Assembly: GCA_017416505.1 (NCBI GenBank)
Contig: JAFQCI010000129.1
Coordinates: 1-20,796 of the forward strand
Direction: 5' to 3'
DNA length: 20,796 nt
DNA from: Lachnospiraceae bacterium
Lineage (GTDB): Bacteria; Bacillota_A; Clostridia; Lachnospirales; Lachnospiraceae
Every line of letters starts with the position of its first letter. The stretch's first letter is position 1. The translations under genes and the position numbers were made by a program. Under the pieces are notes generated by a model that was not told where the DNA came from, made no database searches, and saw only the letters and a program-made list of their open reading frames with translations. This document shows, one piece after another, positions 15,165 to 20,796 of this stretch.

Positions 15165-16070
15165 ATGGTTGAAGTAGTAGGCGTAAGATTTCGTAAAACA
15201 GGTAAGATTTATCTGTTTCGCCCGGGAAAATATGATTTAAAGGTTGGGGATAATGTTATCGTGGAAACTGCCAGGGGCGTAGAGTATGGCTGGGTAGTTT
15301 TAGGAAAACGAAATACGGAGGAAGAGAAGATTATTTCTACTCTTAAGACTGTAATTAGAAAAGCAACACCGGAAGACGAAAAGAGAAACGAAGAAAATCA
15401 TAAAAAAAGCAAGGAAGCTTTCGTATTATGCCAGGAAAAGATAAAGAAGCATGGGCTTAAGATGAAGTTAATCGATGCGGAATATACTTTTGATAATAAT
15501 AAGGTGTTGTTTTATTTTACTGCGGATGGAAGAATTGATTTCAGGGAACTGGTAAAGGACTTGGCAGCAGTATTTCGTACCAGAATTGAATTACGTCAGA
15601 TTGGAGTAAGGGACGAAACGAAAATCGTAGGAGGAATCGGTGTTTGTGGACGTTCTTTATGTTGTAATTCTTATTTGAGTGATTTCGTACCTGTGTCTAT
15701 TAAGATGGCAAAAGAACAGAATTTATCATTGAATCCTACCAAGATTTCCGGAATCTGCGGAAGACTTATGTGTTGTTTGAAAAATGAGCAGGAAACCTAT
15801 GAGTATCTGAATGACCATTTGCCGGAAGTAGGAGATATGGTTACGGTAATTGATGGTTTTAAGGGCGAAGTTCATAGTGTCAGTGTTCTTAGACAGAAGA
15901 TAAAAGTCATCATTACGGATGATAAGGGTGACAAGGAAATTCGTGAATATAAGGTGGATGAAGTAAAATTCAAACCTAGAAAAAGACGGGAACATATGGA
16001 ATTGTCTAAGGAAGAATTAAAGGCATTAAAGGATTTGGAAAAGGATGAGGGAGAGTCTAAACTGGAATGA
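15165..16070 (+). CDS. ricT: PSP1-domain regulator RicT (YaaT)
   Basis: A 301-aa PSP1-domain protein. The N-terminus (MVEVVGVRFRKTGKIYLF, then YDLKVGDNVIVETARG) and the cysteine-rich core, GVCGRSLCC (Cys161, 166, 167) and GICGRLMCC (Cys198, 203, 204), are those of YaaT/RicT. In B. subtilis RicT works with RicA and RicF, binds Fe-S clusters, and promotes RNase Y-dependent mRNA processing and developmental decisions. All the core cysteines are present. A Lys/Glu-rich tail follows about residue 265. The RBS AAAGGAG lies inside the end of holB. The stop overlaps the trmN6 start (ATGA), implying coupling. Confidence 0.93.
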   Translation: MVEVVGVRFRKTGKIYLFRPGKYDLKVGDNVIVETARGVEYGWVVLGKRNTEEEKIISTLKTVIRKATPEDEKRNEENHKKSKEAFVLCQEKIKKHGLKMKLIDAEYTFDNNKVLFYFTADGRIDFRELVKDLAAVFRTRIELRQIGVRDETKIVGGIGVCGRSLCCNSYLSDFVPVSIKMAKEQNLSLNPTKISGICGRLMCCLKNEQETYEYLNDHLPEVGDMVTVIDGFKGEVHSVSVLRQKIKVIITDDKGDKEIREYKVDEVKFKPRKRREHMELSKEELKALKDLEKDEGESKLE

Positions 16071-16804
16071 TAAATCTAAATGCCAATGAAAGAATTGATG
16101 ATTTAAATATTAAGGGATATCGAATTATCCAAAACCCGGATTTGTTTTGTTTTGGTATGGATGCGGTTTTGTTATCCGGTTTTACTAAGGTGAAGCCGGG
16201 ACAAAGAGTATTGGATATGGGAACCGGAACCGGTGTTATTCCCATTTTATTAGAGGCGAAAACCGAGGGAAGGGAATTTATTGGTTTGGAAATACAGGAA
16301 TTAAGTTATGATATGGCTTGCAGAAGTGTGGCTTTGAATGGCTTGGAAGAGAAGGTTCATATCATAAAAGGTGATATAAAGCAGGCCAGCGAGATTTTTG
16401 GAAAGGCTGGTTTTGATGTCATTACCTGTAACCCACCTTACATGAATGATATGCACGGACTAAAAAATCCCGATTTGCCCAAAGCCATTGCCAGACATGA
16501 AGTACTTTGCACTTTGGATGATGTTTGTAGGCAGGCAGGAGAACTGTTAAGAGTGGGAGGAAGCTTCCATATGGTGCATAAGCCATTTCGCCTGGCTGAA
16601 ATTTTCGAAAAACTTAAACAATACGGATTGGAACCGAAGCGGATGCGTCTGGTTCATCCATACATAGACAAAGAGCCAAACATGGTATTAATCGAAGCAG
16701 TAAAGGGTGGAAAGTCCATGATTAAGATTGGTCCCCCATTGATTGTTTATAAAGAACCAAAGGTGTATACGGATGAGATACATGAAATTTATTCTGTGGA
16801 ATGA
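16067..16804 (+). CDS. trmN6: tRNA1(Val) (adenine(37)-N6)-methyltransferase (YabB-like)
   Basis: A 245-aa class I SAM-dependent methyltransferase. The SAM-binding motif I is LDMGTGTGVI (residues 49-58), the acidic motif II is IGLEIQ (72-77), and the catalytic NPPY is at 122-125, as in N6-adenine methyltransferases. The N-terminal signature IIQNPDLFCFGMDAVLLSGF is specific to the TrmN6/YabB group. The start overlaps the ricT stop by 4 nt (ATGA). In B. subtilis yabA lies between ricT and yabB; it is absent here. A foldback element begins 15 nt after the stop. Confidence 0.92.
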   Translation: MINLNANERIDDLNIKGYRIIQNPDLFCFGMDAVLLSGFTKVKPGQRVLDMGTGTGVIPILLEAKTEGREFIGLEIQELSYDMACRSVALNGLEEKVHIIKGDIKQASEIFGKAGFDVITCNPPYMNDMHGLKNPDLPKAIARHEVLCTLDDVCRQAGELLRVGGSFHMVHKPFRLAEIFEKLKQYGLEPKRMRLVHPYIDKEPNMVLIEAVKGGKSMIKIGPPLIVYKEPKVYTDEIHEIYSVE

Positions 16805-16819
16805 GAGTAGTGGAATGAA

Positions 16820-17032
16820 TAGGTAATTGCGAAACTATAATATTGTATTTGAAAGAGTGATTCAAAAGAATCAAAACAACGCAGGCACGCTTCCGCTGCG
16901 TTCGGCTCGTAGCGGTACTAAATTCAAGGCTTTGCCTTTCATTAAGTACCGACGGCCGAACAAGCACCTGCTAATGTATTTGTTTCTTTTGAATCACTTA
17001 ATATAAGTTTTTGGTAGTTTCGTAATTACTTA
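16820..17032. mobile_element. 213-bp foldback element (MITE-like) between trmN6 and rsmI
   Basis: The left end TAGGTAATTGCGAAACTA (16820-16837) and the reverse complement of the right end (TAAGTAATTACGAAACTA) form terminal inverted repeats. Similarity continues inward for about 75 nt and includes a shared GTGATTCAAAAGAA. The centre folds into nested stems: GCAGG/CCTGC (16881-16885 with 16967-16971), TTCGGC/GCCGAA (16901-16906 with 16955-16960), GGTACT/AGTACC (16914-16919 with 16945-16950) and AAGGC/GCCTT (16926-16930 with 16934-16938). Both ends finish in TA. There is no ORF, so it must be mobilised in trans, if at all. A short relative lies at 6132-6200. Confidence 0.8.
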
Positions 17033-17055
17033 GTAGGAGATTTAGGAGGGGTTAG

Positions 17056-17931
17056 ATGCAGGAAAAGGAACAGGGACAGCTTTATTTATGTGCAACGCCT
17101 ATTGGAAATCTGGAAGATATTACGTTCCGGGTGCTGAATACGTTGAAAGAAGTGGATTTGATTGCGGCAGAAGATACCAGACATAGTATTAAGCTGTTAA
17201 ATCACTTTGAGATAAAAACTCCTATGACCAGTTATCATGAGTATAATAAGGTGGAAAAGGCAAAATATCTGGTTCAGAGAATGCAGATGGGAGAAAATAT
17301 TGCCTTAGTAACGGATGCGGGAACTCCGGCGATTTCCGACCCGGGAGAAGAATTGGTAAGACAGTGCCATGAGGCGGGAGTTAAGGTTACTTCTTTACCG
17401 GGAGCCTGCGCAGCAGTCACAGCATTGACCTTATCCGGACTTCCTACCAGAAGGTTTTGTTTTGAAGCCTTTCTTCCGGCAGATAAGAAGGAAAAGCAGG
17501 AAATATTAGAAGAGTTAAAGGATGAAACCAGAACCATTATTTTATATGAGGCTCCCCATCGGTTGAAAAAGACTTTGAAAGAGTGTCTTGAGGTGCTGGG
17601 AAATCGAAAGATGACGTTACTGCGGGAGTTGACGAAAAAACATGAAACTGTCTTTCTAACTACCATTGAAGATGCCATTGCAAAGTATGAAACTGAGGAA
17701 CCAAAGGGTGAGTGCGTTTTGGTAATCGAAGGCATGAGCCGGAAAGAAAAGAAAGAAAAAGAATTACAGTCCTTTAGTGAAATGTCAGTGCAGGAACATT
17801 ATGAAGGGTATTTAAAGCAGGGCATGGATAGTAAGTCTGCCATGAAACAGGTGGCAAAAGACCGGAATGTAGGGAAAAGAGAAATTTATCAGATTTTATT
17901 GCAGACGAAGGAAGAAAGTGGAGAGTCTTAA
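17056..17931 (+). CDS. rsmI: 16S rRNA (cytidine(1402)-2'-O)-methyltransferase
   Basis: A 291-aa tetrapyrrole-methylase-fold enzyme that 2'-O-methylates C1402 in the decoding centre of 16S rRNA. Family motifs are LYLCATPIGNLEDITFR near the N-terminus, AAEDTRHSIKLLNHF, SYHEYN, VTDAGTPAISDPGEELV, SLPGACAAVTAL and LYEAPHRLKKTL. The C-terminal extension (about 230-291) is typical of the Firmicute proteins. RBS AGGAGGGG precedes ATG 17056, and it lies 23 nt after the foldback element, which separates it from trmN6. In B. subtilis the small GIY-YIG gene yazA sits in that gap; it is absent here. Confidence 0.95.
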   Translation: MQEKEQGQLYLCATPIGNLEDITFRVLNTLKEVDLIAAEDTRHSIKLLNHFEIKTPMTSYHEYNKVEKAKYLVQRMQMGENIALVTDAGTPAISDPGEELVRQCHEAGVKVTSLPGACAAVTALTLSGLPTRRFCFEAFLPADKKEKQEILEELKDETRTIILYEAPHRLKKTLKECLEVLGNRKMTLLRELTKKHETVFLTTIEDAIAKYETEEPKGECVLVIEGMSRKEKKEKELQSFSEMSVQEHYEGYLKQGMDSKSAMKQVAKDRNVGKREIYQILLQTKEESGES

Positions 17932-17955
17932 AAGGGCTCGGCACTTTCTTTTTTG
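17912..17955 (+). terminator. intrinsic terminator after rsmI
   Basis: GAAAGTG (17914-17920) pairs with CACTTTC (17942-17948), with A-T pairs extending the base and a GAG/CTC pairing possible inside the loop. A T run (17949-17954) follows. The left arm lies within the last codons of rsmI. It closes the replication/translation cluster. Confidence 0.75.
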
Positions 17956-18016
17956 TTTTTCAGGAAATTATGTGAGTTTACTGGTAAATGAAGAAACGAT
18001 ATTTTTGGAAATTATA

Positions 18017-18039
18017 TCATTGGACTAACTGTCCAATGA
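18017..18039. promoter_or_regulatory. operator-like palindrome overlapping a -35 box
   Basis: Perfect 9-bp arms, TCATTGGAC (18017-18025) and GTCCAATGA (18031-18039), around TAACT. The right arm overlaps the ATGACA -35 box at 18036-18041. There is no T run, so a terminator is unlikely. Placement suggests a repressor site; the XRE-type regulator encoded at 19581-19931 is one candidate, by inference only. Confidence 0.55.
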
Positions 18040-18064
18040 CAGAGAAAAAATCGTGATTTATAAT
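18036..18064 (+). promoter_or_regulatory. promoter of the small acidic protein / radical SAM pair
   Basis: ATGACA (18036-18041, five of six -35 bases), a 17-nt spacer, and a perfect TATAAT (18059-18064). Transcription would start about 30 nt before the TTG start at 18102. Confidence 0.65.
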
Positions 18065-18101
18065 TGTAGTGTAGTATGAACAGAAGAAGGCAATCATTGA
18101 T

Positions 18102-18374
18102 TTGGTGGAAGAAAGATTTTTAGGTAAGCCGATTTTAACACCGGATAGCACCGAGGAGGAGATTGAAAAATGTTTTAACGAGTATTATTTTTCGGAGGAA
18201 GAAGAGGAGGATATTCGTAGAGCATTGAAATCGGGTGAGGCAGTTTATTGGGGGGAAGTGTGTTATGCTAGAGCGGAGGATGAACTGGCTGAAATATATT
18301 TAAGAATCTGGAATAAATTAGAAAAAATAGAGAGTAAAAATTTCAAAATAATCGATGGGGAATTGGGTTATTAA
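18102..18374 (+). CDS. small acidic protein, 90 aa, unknown function
   Basis: I do not recognise this protein. It is soluble and strongly acidic, with an FSEEEEEDIRRALKSGEA segment near its middle, two cysteines, and a predicted helical C-terminal half (ARAEDELAEIYLRIWNKLEKIES). No signal peptide is visible. The likely start is TTG 18102 (GTG 18105 is an alternative), with AGAAGG about 11 nt upstream; the only nearby ATG (18076) is in another frame and ends at 18121. It lies 48 nt before a radical SAM gene under the same promoter, so it could be that enzyme's partner or substrate, but it shows no clear leader/core layout of a RiPP precursor. Confidence 0.65.
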   Translation: MVEERFLGKPILTPDSTEEEIEKCFNEYYFSEEEEEDIRRALKSGEAVYWGEVCYARAEDELAEIYLRIWNKLEKIESKNFKIIDGELGY

Positions 18375-18422
18375 AGTGATGGTATAAGTTTTCTAAAGAG
18401 ATGTTCTCAGGATGGTGGTAAT

Positions 18423-19487
18423 ATGCAGATAAGAAAGGAAAAAGATTTTTTGTCTTTTTTTTGTGAAAAGACAGGAGAATATGTTAGAACAGGAATTATG
18501 AAAGAAGGAGTGGATACAGGGGTTGATCCCTTTATGGCATCTTTTCCGGAACTTTTAGATGTTGGTATTATGGGACATTGTGCCCATGGAAAAAGCGGTT
18601 TGTGTTTGAAAGCGGGCGTATACTGTTATCAGGACGGACTACATTCAGAATGTCCAAATATGAGTGTGGAAAATTTTAAGAAAATCGTGATGCAGTGTAA
18701 GGGAAATACCTATCAGATTGCTCTTGGAGGTTGTGGTGACCCGGATCAGCATGAATGTTTTGAGGAAATATTAAAGATTTGCAAAGATGCAAGGATTGTT
18801 CCTAATTTTACGACATCCGGCTTAGGCATGACGGAGAAATGTGCAAAGCTTTGTAAAGAGTACTGTGGTGCAGTGGCAGTCAGCTGGTATCGAAGTTCCT
18901 ACACGGAGCAGGCAATTCAAACGTTGGTAAAAGCAGGGGTAAAGACCAATATCCATTATGTTTTGTCGAAGCTTTCGATAAGAGAAGCAATAGAAAGATT
19001 AAAAGAGAAGAGTTTTCCACAGGGTATTAATGCGATTGTATTTCTTCTTCATAAACCGGTGGGGCTCGGCAGAAAACGAGATGTACTTTCTTTAAAGGAT
19101 AAAGATTTACAGGAATTCATGGAACTTATCGGAAAAGGAAATGTTGGGTATAAGATTGGCTTCGATTCCTGTACGGTTCCGGTATTGTTAAATTATTCTG
19201 AAACTATAGATTTTAACAGTCTGGATACCTGTGAAGGTGCTAGATGGTCTGCATATATTAGTGCTGACATGAAAATGATGCCTTGTAGTTTTGACAATCA
19301 GGAGTTAAGATGGGCAGTTGATTTAAGAAAACATACCATATTAGAAGCCTGGAATAGTAAAGAGTTTGAAAATTTCAGGAATCATTTTCGTTCTGCATGC
19401 CCGGATTGCGTAAAACGTGACCTATGTTTGGGTGGATGTCCGATATGCCCGGAAATAGTTTTGTGTAAAACGCGAGGAAAAGGATGA
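18423..19487 (+). CDS. radical SAM protein with SPASM domain and unusual CX7CX6C motif
   Basis: A 354-aa protein. The C-terminal part has the SPASM auxiliary-cluster pattern: Cys270, Cys288, then CX2CX5CX3C at 326/329/335/339 and Cys342 or Cys348. The core shows radical SAM features: a glycine-rich LGGCGDPDQ (101-109) where GGEP is expected, FTTSG (129-133), and LLHKPVGLGRKRD (208-220). The candidate [4Fe-4S]-SAM cysteines are Cys53, Cys61 and Cys68, spaced CX7CX6C and followed by YQDG, rather than CX3CX2C. SPASM enzymes often modify peptides or proteins. The start at ATG 18423 has an AGGATGG RBS. The substrate is unknown; the upstream acidic protein is the obvious neighbour to consider. Confidence 0.85.
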   Translation: MQIRKEKDFLSFFCEKTGEYVRTGIMKEGVDTGVDPFMASFPELLDVGIMGHCAHGKSGLCLKAGVYCYQDGLHSECPNMSVENFKKIVMQCKGNTYQIALGGCGDPDQHECFEEILKICKDARIVPNFTTSGLGMTEKCAKLCKEYCGAVAVSWYRSSYTEQAIQTLVKAGVKTNIHYVLSKLSIREAIERLKEKSFPQGINAIVFLLHKPVGLGRKRDVLSLKDKDLQEFMELIGKGNVGYKIGFDSCTVPVLLNYSETIDFNSLDTCEGARWSAYISADMKMMPCSFDNQELRWAVDLRKHTILEAWNSKEFENFRNHFRSACPDCVKRDLCLGGCPICPEIVLCKTRGKG

Positions 19488-19506
19488 GGAAAAGAATGTT
19501 TTCTTT

Positions 19507-19536
19507 AAGACAAGAAGTATAAATTTGTGCTACAAT
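19507..19536 (+). promoter_or_regulatory. promoter of the XRE-type regulator
   Basis: AAGACA (19507-19512), an 18-nt spacer, and TACAAT (19531-19536) preceded by TGC, giving an extended -10. It lies about 45 nt before the TTG start at 19581, indicating that the regulator can be transcribed separately from the radical SAM gene. Confidence 0.5.
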
Positions 19537-19580
19537 ACCTATGAGGAAAAGATATTTTTAAGAAAAAGAGGGTGGCTGTT

Positions 19581-19931
19581 TTGAAGAAAGAGGAAGATTC
19601 TTGCATTGATGTCGAACAAACTGGTAAGTGGATAAAATATTGTTTAAAGGAAGCAGGGTATTCTGTAAAGGAAGTTCAAGAGTATTTACATTTGGCTTGC
19701 CCACAATCTATTTACCGATGGTTCCAGGGAAAGATGCTTCCGACAGTGGAGCATTTGTATTCATTAAGTAAGTTGTTAGGAGTTCATATGGAGGAATTGA
19801 TTAAAACAAAAGATGATATATCAGCTGAGAGAGTAGTATTGTCAGATAAAAACAAACGACTATTTATTTATTGGAAACGTTTAAAAAATGAATTACTTGT
19901 TGACAACTTAAACTTTATGTGTGAAGTTTGA
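19581..19931 (+). CDS. XRE-family helix-turn-helix regulator
   Basis: A 116-aa protein with an N-terminal helix-turn-helix (about residues 14-72): GKWIKYCLKEAGYSVKEVQE, then LACPQSIYRWFQGKMLPTVE as turn and recognition helix, then HLYSLSKLLGVHMEELI. The remaining 45 residues are Lys-rich and unassigned. It probably acts as a DNA-binding repressor. The start is TTG 19581, 8 nt after AGAGGG; the frame stays open to GTG 19572, which lacks a spaced RBS. Its target is not known; the palindrome at 18017-18039 and the repeats at 20493-20599 are both nearby. The end overlaps the next ORF by 11 nt. Confidence 0.75.
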   Translation: MKKEEDSCIDVEQTGKWIKYCLKEAGYSVKEVQEYLHLACPQSIYRWFQGKMLPTVEHLYSLSKLLGVHMEELIKTKDDISAERVVLSDKNKRLFIYWKRLKNELLVDNLNFMCEV

Positions 19932-20154
19932 AAAGCTTCGTGTAAATTTTTGTAATCTAGATTATGAGAAAATAGGTAAATTGTTAAATATGATACGTGA
20001 AGTTTCGGAAGATAAAGCACGTATTCCAGAACTGAAAAGAGAACAAGTGAAAAAGTATATAATTGAAGCACGAGAAATGGGACTTTTGGATGAAGAGGCA
20101 ATTAGACCAGAACTAAGAGATGCAATAGATAGATATTGCCCGTTATCGAATTAA
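19921..20154 (+). CDS. hypothetical protein, 77 aa, overlapping the regulator
   Basis: I do not recognise this protein. It is charged and predicted mostly helical, with no signal peptide (VSEDKARIPELKREQVKKYI, then GLLDEEAIRPELRDAIDRYC). The only early start is GTG 19921, with no RBS, inside the last codons of the regulator gene and in a +1 frame relative to it; expression would need translational coupling. ATG 19990 is a shorter alternative, giving 54 residues. It could also be the detached C-terminal part of a longer regulator whose frame has shifted. A terminator follows at 20222-20258. Confidence 0.5.
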   Translation: MKFEKLRVNFCNLDYEKIGKLLNMIREVSEDKARIPELKREQVKKYIIEAREMGLLDEEAIRPELRDAIDRYCPLSN

Positions 20155-20221
20155 ATTATTTGTTGAATTGATGGCTCTGTTTTGGTTCTAATAATTTTGA
20201 ACGAAAAAAAGAGACAATCAA

Positions 20222-20258
20222 AAAAAACAGGGAACTATATTTGCAGTTTCCTGTTTTT
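20222..20258 (+). terminator. intrinsic terminator, possibly bidirectional
   Basis: AACAGGGAACT (20226-20236) pairs with AGTTTCCTGTT (one G-T), preceded by an A run and followed by a T run (20254-20258). It lies about 70 nt after the 77-aa ORF and ends the 18 to 20 kb gene group. Confidence 0.85.
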
Positions 20259-20492
20259 CATTATTATTGAAAATTTTTACAAAACTTTCTTGGGGGAAAT
20301 TAGAAAACGTTTATAAAAATGTAATATTTTACGATAAAAAAATAAATGAAAAATATGTAAATAATGCTAATAAAAAAAGCTGATTTTTTTTCTGTTATCA
20401 GGGATGTATGGTAGAAAAAAATAAAAATAGAATGATGACAATTCGTGTTTTTTCGTGATTTTTCTAGGGTTAGAAAAATAAAAAATAAAAAA

Positions 20493-20599
20493 TTAGTATC
20501 ATTTTAGTATCACGGATTTTTGATTTTTTCCTTTAGTTTTCGCGGATTCCAGAGGGTGGTTTATACAAAAAAATCAAGCTTAGTATCAAATTAGTATCA
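20493..20599. repeat. two pairs of TTAGTATCA direct repeats
   Basis: TTAGTATCA occurs at 20493-20501, 20504-20512, 20580-20588 and 20591-20599. Within each pair the copies start 11 nt apart, and the pairs start 87 nt apart, close to eight helical turns, so all four lie on roughly the same DNA face. The 3' copy of each pair is followed by C. The arrangement is that of a multi-site protein-binding region. Confidence 0.75.
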
Positions 20600-20631
20600 C
20601 AAAAGAAAAAAATAATGGCTTAGACATTGAA

Positions 20632-20661
20632 TTTACTACATTTTAAAATTTGTGGTATCAT
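20632..20661 (+). promoter_or_regulatory. possible promoter of the gene at 20757
   Basis: TTTACT (20632-20637), an 18-nt spacer, and TATCAT (20656-20661) preceded by TGG, an extended -10. The -10 lies within the left arm of the inverted repeat that starts at 20655, and shares GTATCA with the upstream TTAGTATCA repeats. Confidence 0.4.
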
Positions 20662-20695
20662 TCACCCACAATTGTAGGAATGATACGATCATTCC
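20655..20695 (+). promoter_or_regulatory. competing inverted repeats before the gene at 20757
   Basis: GTATCATTC (20655-20663) can pair with GAATGATAC (20678-20686), or GGAATGAT (20677-20684) can pair with ATCATTCC (20688-20695) around ACG. The two pairings share the middle segment and exclude each other. As DNA they could be operator half-sites; as RNA, a switch. No T run follows. Confidence 0.5.
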
Positions 20696-20756
20696 AGCTA
20701 TATTAATAAGGGTTTAAAACAAGGTCAGGGAGCGAAAATAAGGAGGAAAAAAGAAA

Positions 20757-20796
20757 ATGATTAAAATGTCAAGAAAAGCTAAAAAAGCTATGGCAG
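20757..20796 (+). CDS. start of a gene cut by the window end
   Basis: Only 13 codons are visible: MIKMSRKAKKAMA. The start is well supported, with AAGGAGG at 20740-20746 a suitable distance before ATG 20757. The short, Lys/Arg-rich beginning turning to Ala would fit the n-region of a signal peptide, but too little is present to assign a function. The long, repeat-bearing upstream region is unlike that of any other gene in the window. Confidence 0.65.
   Translation, partial: MIKMSRKAKKAMA

Larger units (their letters stand above)
20259..20756. other. AT-rich intergenic region, no gene seen
   Basis: About 500 nt, very rich in A/T runs, with stops in all frames and no ORF of note. It holds a 9-bp hairpin (20458-20466 with 20471-20479, loop GGGT), a TTCGTG direct repeat (20442-20447 and 20452-20457), the paired TTAGTATCA repeats at 20493-20599, and the inverted repeats at 20655-20695. 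Its length and repeats suggest a heavily regulated promoter region for the gene starting at 20757. Confidence 0.6.

Noticed and set aside
17274..17735. 153-codon open frame on the minus strand
   Set aside because: It is fully opposite rsmI, has no RBS and no recognisable domains; it is a shadow of the codon use of rsmI. The same holds for the other minus-strand frames in the window.
18076..18121. ATG-started small ORF in front of the acidic protein
   Set aside because: It encodes only 15 residues, overlaps the start of the 90-aa frame, and shows nothing recognisable, although it has a start codon.
20493..20599. CRISPR array or plasmid-type iterons
   Set aside because: Repeats are only 9 nt with 2-nt and long gaps and no unique spacers, and no cas or rep gene is near. 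They fit protein-binding sites better.

Overview
The window is a low-GC, almost entirely plus-strand stretch of chromosome from a Firmicute, most likely a member of the Lachnospiraceae (Clostridia). This rests on the tRNAs without encoded CCA, strong AGGAGG ribosome binding sites, low-GC codon use, and two conserved Firmicute gene neighbourhoods: DUF951-rpsF-ssb-rpsR and a tmk-yaaR-holB-ricT-trmN6-rsmI replication/translation cluster. The taxonomic call is inference; no 16S gene is present.

Layout. 1-341: three tRNA genes (partial Glu-TTC, Cys-GCA, initiator Met-CAT). 423-971: a small HPr-like protein and a DUF951 protein. 1081-2293: the rpsF-ssb-rpsR operon with a clear promoter and terminator. 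2405-2749: an unrecognised 114-aa protein. 2877-5279: nadB-nadC (quinolinate and nicotinate mononucleotide synthesis) with its own promoter, a possible operator and a terminator; nadA is not here. 5328-7935: a two-gene envelope module, a membrane-anchored coiled-coil protein followed by a membrane-anchored von Willebrand factor A (VWA) protein. 8082-9743: leuA. 9837-17931: a long co-directional cluster of J-like/TPR protein, Orn/Lys/Arg decarboxylase-family protein, tmk, yaaR, holB, ricT, trmN6 and rsmI. 18017-20258: a less conserved region with a small acidic protein, a SPASM radical SAM enzyme with an unusual cysteine spacing, an XRE-type regulator and a 77-aa ORF. 20259-20796: an AT-rich intergenic region with paired direct repeats and competing inverted repeats in front of a gene cut by the window end.

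Non-coding structure is the most interesting part. A 213-bp foldback element (16820-17032) with terminal inverted repeats ending in TA sits between trmN6 and rsmI. A 69-bp element with the same termini (6132-6200) sits in front of the VWA gene. Together they look like a MITE family with a deleted derivative. A separate palindromic repeat (arms GTAACTGTTCA, loop CGTG) occurs in three intergenic spaces (2765-2804, 5201-5226, 7986-8011).

The best candidate for an undescribed system is 18017-19487: an operator-like palindrome over a good promoter, a 90-aa acidic protein, and a radical SAM/SPASM protein whose N-terminal cysteines are spaced CX7CX6C instead of the usual CX3CX2C. Its function cannot be read from the sequence.
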